From NCBI GenBank assembly GCA_034521955.1, contig JAXHLT010000003.1:558001-622000 (forward strand): a stretch of DNA of 64,000 bases, in the 5' to 3' direction. Under the pieces are notes generated by a model, which was given only the letters and a program-made list of their open reading frames with translations, was not told the DNA's origin and ran no database searches. Each line of letters starts with the position of its first letter. The stretch's first letter is position 1. The translations under genes and the position numbers were made by a program. The stretch is from M55B127 sp034521955 (GTDB lineage: Bacteria; Bacillota; Halanaerobiia; Halanaerobiales; M55B127). Below, one piece after another: positions 55,431 through 63,396 of this stretch.

Positions 55431-56657
55431 TTGAATATTGAAATAATTAGTATTGGTGATGAACTACTTGATGGATCAGTACAAGAAAAAAATGCAAACT
55501 TTTTGAGTAAAGAGTTTAAAAGATTTAATATAACTCCTCATCATATTAGTATAGTAGGAGATAACAAAAAAAATATCAAAGACCTTTTAATAAAGGCAAA
55601 AAATAGATCTGATATCATTATTATCACAGGGGGTTTAGGACCTACACGTGATGATATTACAAGAGATGCTGTAGCTGAAGCATTTGATTTAAAGTTAGTT
55701 TTTAACAAAGAAATTAAAAAAGAAATCGACAAACGCTTAAAAGAATACCATGTACAAGTTACAGATAACAATAATCATCAGGCCATGATACCTGAAAATG
55801 CAGAGATAATAGATAATCCTAATGGTACAGCACCAGGATTTATCATTAATCAAAATGATACTACATGTATCTCTATGCCTGGAGTACCATCAGAAATGAA
55901 ATCAATGTTTTTAAATGATGTTTTACCTTATCTTGATTTAAACAGTCAGATGAAGTATCAAAACAAGCTTTTTTTTAAAGGATTAGGAGAAGCCCAACTT
56001 GAAGATAAAATATTTAACTCAGTTAATATACCGGATGATATCTATTTAAGTTTTGTTGTTAAAGGTGATTACATTTTAGTTAAAATAAATGGTGATGACA
56101 AGAATTTAGTAGACAAATATACTGAAGAAATAAAAGAAAAATTAAATCTAAATATATTTGATGATCTTAATATAGTAAACTCCATATATAATATCATGAC
56201 AAAAAATAACTTAACATTAAGTACCGCTGAATCATGTACTGGTGGTCTATTAGGTAATAGAATAACTAACCAACCAGGAAGTTCCAGCTACTATAAAGGT
56301 GGAGTTGTAACATACAGCAATGAATTAAAAACAAAACTATTAAATATAAAACCTGATTTAATAAATAAACACGGTGCAGTTAGTTTAAAAATTGCTCAAC
56401 TTATGGCTACCAATATTAAAAATAATACTAATTCTGATTATGGTATTGCAATTAGTGGAATTGCCGGACCTACCGGAGGTAGCAAAGAAAAACCAGTTGG
56501 ATTAGTTTATGTTTCTGTATCAGGTAAAAATCGTACTATTATAAAAAGACTATACCTAAAAGGTAAAAGAAAACAGATCAAGTACTTAAGTACAGAGTTT
56601 TCTTTGAAGTTGCTTAAAAATCTCTTAGAAACGGAGGGGTACAATGAAAAAGTATAA
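55431..56657 (+). CDS. cinA: CinA family protein (competence/damage-inducible; NMN deamidase domain)
   Basis: TTG 55431 follows AGAGAGGTGA. The 408-aa protein has an N-terminal MoCF/COG1058 domain (IISIGDELLDGSVQEKN, ITGGLGPTRDD, NPNGTAPGF) and a C-terminal PncC-type domain (LSTAESCTGGLLGNRI near residue 262; GIAGPTGG near 350). The second domain deamidates nicotinamide mononucleotide; the first acts on ADP-ribose-type pyrophosphates. Its place upstream of recA is the common Gram-positive order. Confidence 0.95.
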   Translation: MNIEIISIGDELLDGSVQEKNANFLSKEFKRFNITPHHISIVGDNKKNIKDLLIKAKNRSDIIIITGGLGPTRDDITRDAVAEAFDLKLVFNKEIKKEIDKRLKEYHVQVTDNNNHQAMIPENAEIIDNPNGTAPGFIINQNDTTCISMPGVPSEMKSMFLNDVLPYLDLNSQMKYQNKLFFKGLGEAQLEDKIFNSVNIPDDIYLSFVVKGDYILVKINGDDKNLVDKYTEEIKEKLNLNIFDDLNIVNSIYNIMTKNNLTLSTAESCTGGLLGNRITNQPGSSSYYKGGVVTYSNELKTKLLNIKPDLINKHGAVSLKIAQLMATNIKNNTNSDYGIAISGIAGPTGGSKEKPVGLVYVSVSGKNRTIIKRLYLKGKRKQIKYLSTEFSLKLLKNLLETEGYNEKV

Positions 56658-57813
56658 TATTGTTATTGGACTGCTTTTAATTGTTTTTGCAATCTCTTTT
56701 AGTGTTGGAGTTGAGGCTCAAACAGAACAAATGAATTTGTTAAGTCAAAGTATTAATAATTATCATTTAAATAACTACAGTAAAGCACAAGAACTAATTA
56801 ATCAAATAAATTTAGATGAAATAACAACATCAGCAAAAATAGATACTCTATACTATAAATCATTAATTGAACTTGCTTTAGGAAATGTATCAAAAGGTAA
56901 AGAACATTTAAAACAATTGAATCAAATGGGGTATGATTATGGTTTGATCCACTATGAACTTGCTAGAATATATATGAATATCTATAATAACTTTGATAGT
57001 GCATACCCTCAAACAGCTTTAGAAGAATTTGAAAAAGCCAATGCATTAGGTGTTAATTCAGCTCAATTTCATAGAGATTATGCAATGGCATATATTGGTG
57101 TAAATAACCAGGAAGCAGCTGTTAAGCAATTAGAAATGGCTGTTTCAAAAGATGGTTCTGTACCAGACTACATGAATATAGCCAATATGTATAAAGAACA
57201 AAATAATTATAGTAAAGCAGAAGAGTATTATAGAAAACTTCTTGACCTTGATAGTCAAAATACTACTGCAATCAGTGAACTTGGGGATGTTTTAATAGAA
57301 CAAGAAAAATATGATCAAGCCATTGAAATACTGCTGAAAGGTGTAGAAATCACTCCTGATTCAGTAATTACAAACTATAACTTAGGACAGGCCTATTACT
57401 TAAATAAAGAATATGATAATGCAGAAAAATACTTGTTAAAAGTAGTAGAATTAAAGTATAATAATTACCGTGCACTATATTATCTAGGTAAAACCTATGA
57501 AAAAAAGGAAAACTTCCAAAATGCAAAGTATTATTTAAATGAATCAACTAAGTTTAATCCGGACTATGTTCCAGCATATATTGCTTTAGGAACTATTAAC
57601 TTAAAAGAAGGTAACAATTATCAAGCTATTGCAAATTATTCAACTGCAGTAGAAAAAAATCCTGAGTATGCAGACAGTCACTTCCATTTAGCATTAGCAT
57701 ATTATCAAGCAGATATGAAAGAAGCAGCAATATCTGAATTAAGAAAGACCCTACATTTAAGTGATGGACACAGTAGTGCTCGACAGTTACTGGATAGATT
57801 ACAGGGGGAATAA
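56644..57813 (+). CDS. Exported TPR protein
   Basis: ATG 56644 follows GGAGGGG and overlaps cinA by 14 nt. The 389-aa protein has a signal peptide (about 1-25, cut near VEAQ) and about nine TPR repeats, such as YSKAEEYYRKLLDLDSQN and YDQAIEILLKGVEITPD. No lipobox is present. It probably scaffolds a complex outside the membrane. Its insertion between cinA and thpR is unusual for the cinA-recA gene order, and partners are unknown. Confidence 0.88.
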   Translation: MKKYNIVIGLLLIVFAISFSVGVEAQTEQMNLLSQSINNYHLNNYSKAQELINQINLDEITTSAKIDTLYYKSLIELALGNVSKGKEHLKQLNQMGYDYGLIHYELARIYMNIYNNFDSAYPQTALEEFEKANALGVNSAQFHRDYAMAYIGVNNQEAAVKQLEMAVSKDGSVPDYMNIANMYKEQNNYSKAEEYYRKLLDLDSQNTTAISELGDVLIEQEKYDQAIEILLKGVEITPDSVITNYNLGQAYYLNKEYDNAEKYLLKVVELKYNNYRALYYLGKTYEKKENFQNAKYYLNESTKFNPDYVPAYIALGTINLKEGNNYQAIANYSTAVEKNPEYADSHFHLALAYYQADMKEAAISELRKTLHLSDGHSSARQLLDRLQGE

Positions 57814-57817
57814 CTTA

Positions 57818-58390
57818 ATGAGTAAAAGACTTTTTATTGCAGTACCGGTTAAAGGTAGAACACAAAAACTACTAAAACAAAATTTAAATAAAGCCCAAAA
57901 AAGTCTTGACTATAATTTAAAATGGGTCAGTGGAGAAAACCTCCATTTGACCCTTAAGTTTTTAGGAGATACAAAAATTGAAAAAATAGAAGAAATAAAA
58001 AGTACATTATCAAACACATGTTCGCATTATAATACATTAAATATCTTTTATAACCATTTTAGTGCTTTTCCTTCGACAGATTATCCCAAAGTTCTCTTTT
58101 TTGGACTAAATGGTGACATAAAAAGACTTAAAAACTTACAATCTGAACTAGAAAATTCTCTTTCAGAAATTGGTTTTGATAAAGAAAACAGAGAATATAC
58201 TCCACACTTAACCTTTGCCAGGACAAGAAAGAGCACAGATATAAATAAATTAAAAAATGATTATAATAATTTTATTAACAAAAATGATTTAAGAGTATTT
58301 CAAAAGATAGATAAAGTTTCTCTAATTGAAAGCAAACTATACAAAAGTGGACCAGTTTATGAAGAAATATTTTCTATTAATTTAACTTAA
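57818..58390 (+). CDS. thpR: RNA 2',3'-cyclic phosphodiesterase (2H family, LigT/ThpR)
   Basis: ATG 57818 follows AGGGGGA, 4 nt after the TPR stop. The 190-aa protein has both H-x-T motifs of the 2H phosphoesterases: HLTLKFLG near residue 45 and HLTFAR near 128. Family members open 2',3'-cyclic phosphates on RNA and can ligate tRNA halves in vitro. It is the usual neighbour of recA in related bacteria. Confidence 0.92.
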   Translation: MSKRLFIAVPVKGRTQKLLKQNLNKAQKSLDYNLKWVSGENLHLTLKFLGDTKIEKIEEIKSTLSNTCSHYNTLNIFYNHFSAFPSTDYPKVLFFGLNGDIKRLKNLQSELENSLSEIGFDKENREYTPHLTFARTRKSTDINKLKNDYNNFINKNDLRVFQKIDKVSLIESKLYKSGPVYEEIFSINLT

Positions 58391-58393
58391 AGC

Positions 58394-58422
58394 TTGCAAA
58401 AAGTAAACATTTGTTCTATAAT
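58394..58422 (+). promoter_or_regulatory. recA promoter with LexA (SOS) box
   Basis: TTGCAA (58394-58399), 17-bp spacer, TATAAT (58417-58422). The spacer holds AAAC-ATTT-GTTC (58405-58416), 7 of 8 bases of the Gram-positive LexA core GAAC-N4-GTTC. Damage-inducible control is inferred. Confidence 0.8.
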
Positions 58423-58453
58423 TAAAACATAAAATAAGACAGAGGTGATATTT

Positions 58454-59506
58454 TTGGCCAATAATAATGATCAAGAACAAGCGCTAAATATGGCGGTAAA
58501 AAGAATTGAAAAACAGTTTGGACAGGGTTCAATAATGAGACTTGGGGATAGATCTTCACTAGATGTTGAAGCAATTCCAACTGGAGCTCTACCTTTAGAT
58601 ATTGCTTTAGGTGTAGGAGGAATTCCTAAAGGAAGAATAGTTGAACTATATGGAAATGAATCTTCCGGAAAAACCACTTTAGGTTTACATATAATTGCAG
58701 AAGCTCAAAAACAAGGTGGAATAGCTGCTTTTATTGATGCAGAACATGCCCTAGATCCAAGATATGCCCAAAATCTAGGAGTTAATATAGATGATTTATT
58801 AATCTCACAACCTAATAATGGTGAAGAAGCACTAGAAATAGCAGAAGCTTTGGTTCGAAGTAATGCAATTGATTTAGTTGTTTTAGACTCGGTTGCGGCA
58901 TTAGTTCCCAAAAAAGAATTAGAAGGAGAAATGGGTGATACTCATGTCGGTCTACAGGCAAGACTAATGTCACAGGCAATGAGAAAACTTTCAGGAGCAA
59001 TTTCTAAATCTGATACAGCATGTATATTCATCAATCAAATTCGTGAAAAGGTTGGAGTTATGTTTGGTAATCCTGAAGTCACTCCAGGTGGACGTGCTCT
59101 TAAATTTTATTCTTCAGTTAGAATAGAAATTAGAAGATCTCAAACCATTAAAGATGGTGATGAAATCATTGGTTCACATGCCAGAGTTAAAGTTGTTAAA
59201 AACAAGGTTGCAGCTCCTTTTAGAAAAGCAGAATTTGATATAATGTACGGTACTGGTATTTCAAGGACTGGCTGTGTATTAGATATGGGAGAACAGGCTA
59301 ATATAATCGATAGAGCAGGTTCGTGGTATTCTTACGGGGATGTAAGACTAGGACAGGGTAGAGAAAACTCAAAAGATTTTCTATCAGAAAACGAAGATAT
59401 CTTAGAAGAAATTGAACATAAAATAAAAGTAAAAGTTGGATTAATTGAAGATGAAACAGTTGATAATAAGGAAGATGAAGAAAAAAAAGAAGATAAAGAT
59501 GATTAA
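58454..59506 (+). CDS. recA: Recombinase RecA
   Basis: TTG 58454 follows AGAGGTGAT; the GTG at 58445 lies in the ribosome binding site. The 350-aa protein has Walker A GNESSGKTT, the ALDPRYA region, LVVLDSVAAL as Walker B, the loop motif KLSGAISKSDTACIFINQIREK and a very acidic tail rich in E, D and K. It forms filaments on single-stranded DNA for recombination and LexA cleavage. A LexA box is in its promoter. Confidence 0.97.
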   Translation: MANNNDQEQALNMAVKRIEKQFGQGSIMRLGDRSSLDVEAIPTGALPLDIALGVGGIPKGRIVELYGNESSGKTTLGLHIIAEAQKQGGIAAFIDAEHALDPRYAQNLGVNIDDLLISQPNNGEEALEIAEALVRSNAIDLVVLDSVAALVPKKELEGEMGDTHVGLQARLMSQAMRKLSGAISKSDTACIFINQIREKVGVMFGNPEVTPGGRALKFYSSVRIEIRRSQTIKDGDEIIGSHARVKVVKNKVAAPFRKAEFDIMYGTGISRTGCVLDMGEQANIIDRAGSWYSYGDVRLGQGRENSKDFLSENEDILEEIEHKIKVKVGLIEDETVDNKEDEEKKEDKDD

Positions 59507-59534
59507 ATAAATATTATAATATCTTTTAATTTTG

Positions 59535-59562
59535 CCTGTATATTAGCGTATACAGGTTTTTT
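59535..59562 (+). terminator. recA terminator
   Basis: CCTGTATA and TATACAGG form a perfect 8-bp stem with a 6-nt loop, followed by six T. Confidence 0.92.
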
Positions 59563-59567
59563 GTTTC

Positions 59568-59596
59568 TTGACACTTACCCAAAAAAAAGATAAAAT
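59568..59596 (+). promoter_or_regulatory. rny promoter
   Basis: TTGACA (59568-59573), 17-bp spacer, TAAAAT (59591-59596), immediately after the recA terminator. Confidence 0.75.
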
Positions 59597-59654
59597 AAAT
59601 GTGATGTATTTAAAAATTAAATATGTTTTTAAAATAAACTAGGAGGTGAAAATA

Positions 59655-61190
59655 ATTTATAATACCCTTTTAATAGTAATCATATCCCTTGTCCCGGGAT
59701 TAATTGTTGGTTACTTTATAAGAAAGTTTATTGCTGAAGCCCGGATTCAGTCTGCTGAAGAACAATCTCGTAAAATTCTTGAAGAGGCTGAACGTGAAGC
59801 AGAATCTAAGATTAGGGAAATTACCCTTGAAGCTAAGGAAAAAGCCCAAAAGATTAGAGAAGATGCCAATCGTGAAGGTCAAAAAAGAAGAAATGAACTT
59901 CAGCGTCTGGAAGACCGTTTAATGCATAGAGAAGAAACACTAGATAACAAAAGTGATGCACTTGAGAAAAAAGAGAATAAACTTAAAAAACAATTAAATG
60001 AAGTTGAAAGCGAAAAAGAAGAAATTCAAAAAATTAAACAACAAGAAATTCAAAAATTAGAAAAAATATCTAACTTATCACACAGTGAAGCAAAAGATTA
60101 TTTACTATCTAAAATGGAAGACGAACTTGATCATGAATATGCTAAAATGATCAAAGCAAAAGAAAGAGAAGCAAAAGAAGAGGCTAATAAGAAAGCTCGC
60201 GAAATTATTTCGCTAGCTATTCAAAGATGTGCAGGTGACTATGTCTCTGAAACTACTGTTACTGTAGTTGATCTGCCAAACGATGAAATGAAAGGTAGAA
60301 TCATCGGTAGAGAAGGTAGAAACATCAGAGCATTAGAAAGCCTTACAGGTATTGATTTAATTATTGATGATACACCGGAAGCAGTTGTAATTTCCGGTTA
60401 TGACCCAATAAAAAGAGAAATTGCTAGAATCGCTCTTGAAAAACTTATTATCGATGGAAGAATTCATCCGGCACGTATTGAAGAGATGGTTGAAAAAGCC
60501 AAAGATGAACTTGATAGTCAGATCAAAGAAGTTGGAGAACAAGCAACATTTGATTCTGGAGTTCACGGCTTAGATTCTCAATTAGTGAAATACTTAGGAA
60601 GATTGAAGTTTAGAACAAGTTACGGTCAAAATGTTTTAAACCACTCCTTAGAAGTTTCATTCTTAGCAGGTGTAATGGCTGATGAACTTGGTGCTAATTC
60701 AACACTAGCTAAAAGAGGAGGACTTCTACACGATATAGGTAAAGCTATTGATCATGAAGTTGAAGGACCTCACATTGATATTGGTGTTAATCTAGCAAGA
60801 AAATTCGGTGAATCCGAAGATGTTATTCATGCTATTGAGGCTCACCACGGTGATGTTGATTTTCAATCTGTTGAAGCTGTCTTAGTTGCAGCTGCAGATG
60901 CGATCTCAGCAGCTAGACCGGGAGCCCGTAAAGAAACCTTAGAATCCTATATTAAGAGATTAGAAGAACTTGAAGATATCGGTAAATCTTTTGATGGTGT
61001 TGAAAACGCATATGCAATTCAAGCTGGTCGTGAAATTAGAGTAATAGTACAGTCCGAACAGATTGATGATGTAACTGCAAGTAAGCTTTCAAGAGATATC
61101 AAAAACAAAATTGAAGAAAACCTTAATTATCCGGGACAGATTAAAATTGTTGTTATTAGAGAAACTAGACAAATTGAATATGCAAAATAA
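59655..61190 (+). CDS. rny: Ribonuclease Y (probable AUU start)
   Basis: No ATG, GTG or TTG is well placed: GTG 59646 is part of the ribosome binding site AGGAGGTG. ATT 59655 is 8 nt after GGAGG and gives an N-terminus of normal length (ATA 59652 is a second choice). The ~511-aa protein has one membrane helix (NTLLIVIISLVPGLIVGYFI), a long Arg/Glu/Lys coiled coil (about 30-185), a KH domain with GRIIGREGRNIRALE, and an HD domain with NHSLEVSFLAG and HDIGKAIDHE. It starts mRNA decay at the membrane. Confidence 0.95.
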   Translation: MYNTLLIVIISLVPGLIVGYFIRKFIAEARIQSAEEQSRKILEEAEREAESKIREITLEAKEKAQKIREDANREGQKRRNELQRLEDRLMHREETLDNKSDALEKKENKLKKQLNEVESEKEEIQKIKQQEIQKLEKISNLSHSEAKDYLLSKMEDELDHEYAKMIKAKEREAKEEANKKAREIISLAIQRCAGDYVSETTVTVVDLPNDEMKGRIIGREGRNIRALESLTGIDLIIDDTPEAVVISGYDPIKREIARIALEKLIIDGRIHPARIEEMVEKAKDELDSQIKEVGEQATFDSGVHGLDSQLVKYLGRLKFRTSYGQNVLNHSLEVSFLAGVMADELGANSTLAKRGGLLHDIGKAIDHEVEGPHIDIGVNLARKFGESEDVIHAIEAHHGDVDFQSVEAVLVAAADAISAARPGARKETLESYIKRLEELEDIGKSFDGVENAYAIQAGREIRVIVQSEQIDDVTASKLSRDIKNKIEENLNYPGQIKIVVIRETRQIEYAK

Positions 61191-61200
61191 ATATAAATAT

Positions 61201-61227
61201 AAAGGCCCTTTAATTAGGGCCTTTTTT
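61201..61227 (+). terminator. rny terminator
   Basis: AAAGGCCCT and AGGGCCTTT form a 9-bp stem with a 6-nt loop and six T. Confidence 0.93.
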
Positions 61228-61253
61228 AAAATTAAAAATGGAGTATGATAATA

Positions 61254-62027
61254 ATGAATATTATATATATTGGAGATATAGTAGGAAGAGCAGGTAGGCG
61301 TTCTGTTCGAAAACTATTGGATGAAGCAATTGAAGGAAAAGATATTGACTTCATAATTGCGAATGGTGAAAATTCTGCTGGAGGATATGGAATAACTTAC
61401 GATACCGCAAATGAACTATATGATTATGGCATTGACTGTATAACGATGGGTAATCACACCTGGGGAAATAGAAATATTTTTAAGTTTATAGATTCTGATG
61501 AAAAAATAATTAGACCTTTAAACTTTAATGAGGCTGTACCAGGTAGAGGTTATAATATTTATAAAGTTAATGGCAAAAAAGTTGCGGTAATTAGCTTAAT
61601 CGGTCAGGTATTTATGGGAGATAATAACTCACCTGTAGAAGCATTTAATAAAGTATATGATAAAATAAAGGCTGAAACTGATTATATAATAGTTGACTTT
61701 CATGCTGAAGCAACTGGAGAAAAAAAAGCATTTGCAGAATTGGTTAATGGAAAGGTGTCCTTAGTTGTTGGTACACATACTCATGTACAAACCAATGATG
61801 CACAAATCTTAGACAAAAAAACAGGCTATATCTCAGACCTTGGCTTTTCAGGTGCCTGTGATTCAATATTAGGTATGAAAAAAGAAAAAGTTCTTTATAG
61901 ATTCAAAACAAAGATGCCCAAAAGACTAGAAGTGGCAACCGGCCAGGTTAAATTATCCGGAATTTATGCAACATTTGATAAAAAAGGACAAACTACTTCA
62001 ATTAATTCCTTTAAGTTAAAGGATTAA
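61254..62027 (+). CDS. ymdB: YmdB family metallophosphoesterase
   Basis: ATG 61254 is preferred over ATG 61245, which is too near the GGAG at 61240-61243. The 257-aa protein matches the TIGR00282/YmdB family: IYIGDIVGRAGRR, NGENSAGGYG, MGNHTWGN, DFHAEATGEK and VGTHTHVQT. YmdB hydrolyses 2',3'-cAMP/phosphodiesters and affects biofilm and sporulation choices in Bacillus. The rny-ymdB-spoVS order is conserved there. Confidence 0.95.
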   Translation: MNIIYIGDIVGRAGRRSVRKLLDEAIEGKDIDFIIANGENSAGGYGITYDTANELYDYGIDCITMGNHTWGNRNIFKFIDSDEKIIRPLNFNEAVPGRGYNIYKVNGKKVAVISLIGQVFMGDNNSPVEAFNKVYDKIKAETDYIIVDFHAEATGEKKAFAELVNGKVSLVVGTHTHVQTNDAQILDKKTGYISDLGFSGACDSILGMKKEKVLYRFKTKMPKRLEVATGQVKLSGIYATFDKKGQTTSINSFKLKD

Positions 62028-62052
62028 GGTATAAAAATATTTTCAAATACTT

Positions 62053-62079
62053 GCAGGAATTTTTCCCTATAATGAGAAT
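62053..62079 (+). promoter_or_regulatory. Probable sigma-H promoter of spoVS
   Basis: GCAGGAATT (62053-62061) fits the sigma-H -35 (R-n-A-G-G-A-w-w-w); GAAT at 62076-62079 fits the core of its -10 with 11-bp spacing. The nearby TTGCAG and TATAAT are only 11 bp apart, which rules out a sigma-A pair. The Bacillus spoVS gene is sigma-H controlled. Confidence 0.6.
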
Positions 62080-62127
62080 ATTAATAATACAATTCAATTT
62101 AATATTATACAAGGGGGTAATGTAGAA

Positions 62128-62388
62128 GTGGATGTATTAAAAGTTTCAGCAAAATCTGATCCAAATTCTGTAGCTGGTGCTTTGGCAGGAGTTCTTAGAG
62201 AAGAAGGAAGGGCAGAACTACAAGCAGTAGGAGCTGGTGCTTTAAATCAAGGAGTAAAAGCAGTTGCCATTGCAAGAGGATATGTTGCACCAAGTGGTAT
62301 CGATTTAATTTGTATTCCCGCTTTCACTGATATAGAGATTGATGGTGAAGAAAGGACTGCTATAAAGTTAATTGTTGAACCGAGATAG
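62128..62388 (+). CDS. spoVS: Stage V sporulation protein S
   Basis: GTG 62128 follows AAGGGGG. The 86-aa protein is almost the consensus SpoVS: DVLKVSAKSDPNSVAGALAG at the start, VGAGALNQGVKAVAIARG and CIPAFTDIEIDGEERTAIKL. SpoVS is a small Alba-like protein needed for spore coat and core development; it is also kept in some non-sporulators. It is a single-gene unit with its own promoter and terminator. Confidence 0.97.
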   Translation: MDVLKVSAKSDPNSVAGALAGVLREEGRAELQAVGAGALNQGVKAVAIARGYVAPSGIDLICIPAFTDIEIDGEERTAIKLIVEPR

Positions 62389-62398
62389 AGACTATTAT

Positions 62399-62433
62399 AA
62401 CCTGTTTGTCTTACTGGCAAGCAGGTTTTTTTA
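62399..62433 (+). terminator. spoVS terminator
   Basis: AACCTGTTTG and CAAGCAGGTT form a 10-bp stem (one G-T pair) followed by a T run. Confidence 0.9.
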
Positions 62434-62465
62434 CGCTTTTTAATAAATAGATATGGAGGTAAATT

Positions 62466-63323
62466 ATGTTTGTAGACCTACATCTGCACACCACATATTC
62501 TGATGGTTCTTTTACACCTGAAGAGTTAATATTAGAAGCTAAAAAGTTAAACTATTCAGCTATTGCTGTAACAGATCATGATACAGTAGCTGGTTTAAAT
62601 CAAGTTATTCAATTTGGGAAAAAATATGGTATTGAAACTGTTCCCGGAATAGAATTTAACACTTCATATAAAAACTGTGATGTTCATATTTTAGGATATT
62701 TTATAGATAGAAAATCAAATAAATTACTTAAACTACTAAAAAAAATTAAAGATGAACGTAGAGAAAGAATTGAAAAAATGATAAGATTACTAGATAAACA
62801 GTTTGGATTCAAAATTAATATGAAAGAGATTAAAGAAATTAGTTCTAATAATATTCTTGGCAGAGGACATATTGCACGACTTTTAACTGAAAAAAATTAT
62901 GTTGACAGTTGGGAAGAAGTTTTTAATAAATATATAGGCAGGGGAAAACCTGGTTATGTAGATCGAAATAAAATAACACCATTTGAAGCTATAGATATTA
63001 TCAAAGAAGCAGAAGGAATACCAGTAATTGCTCACCCTGGATTAATTACTAATCAGCAAATAATAGATCAATTAATAAACTATGGAGTTTCAGGAATTGA
63101 AGTTTATTATACTGAACATGATAATAAAATGACCGAAAAATATCTAAAATTTGCAAAAAGAAATGAACTATTAATTACCGGTGGTTCTGACTGTCACGGC
63201 CCTAAAAATAAGGAAGGAAAAAAACTTGGTAAAATCAAGTTGGACTATTGTTATTTAAAAGAACTCAAAAAGTATAAATCAATTCTAAATGATAAACCTT
63301 TTAAGAAGGATTTATTATCTTAA
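62466..63323 (+). CDS. PHP-domain phosphoesterase (RNase AM/TrpH-like)
   Basis: ATG 62466 follows ATGGAGG. The 285-aa protein begins with the PHP metal motif DLHLHTTYSDG and continues with AVTDHDTVAG, PGIEFNT, IAHPGL near residue 190 and GGSDCHGP near 238. E. coli YciV/TrpH (RNase AM) with the same layout is a 5'-3' exoribonuclease and also cleaves 3',5'-nucleoside bisphosphates. It has no signal peptide, unlike the PHP protein at 9866. Confidence 0.9.
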   Translation: MFVDLHLHTTYSDGSFTPEELILEAKKLNYSAIAVTDHDTVAGLNQVIQFGKKYGIETVPGIEFNTSYKNCDVHILGYFIDRKSNKLLKLLKKIKDERRERIEKMIRLLDKQFGFKINMKEIKEISSNNILGRGHIARLLTEKNYVDSWEEVFNKYIGRGKPGYVDRNKITPFEAIDIIKEAEGIPVIAHPGLITNQQIIDQLINYGVSGIEVYYTEHDNKMTEKYLKFAKRNELLITGGSDCHGPKNKEGKKLGKIKLDYCYLKELKKYKSILNDKPFKKDLLS

Positions 63324-63396
63324 CATAGAATTAAGTAAACTAGGATTAATATAATTTTAATTACTAAATATATCGAGGATAAGGAGTGTCAATTAA

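Noticed and set aside
62051..62073. Sigma-A promoter TTGCAG / TATAAT before spoVS
   Set aside because: The spacing is only 11 bp, far from the 16-18 bp needed.
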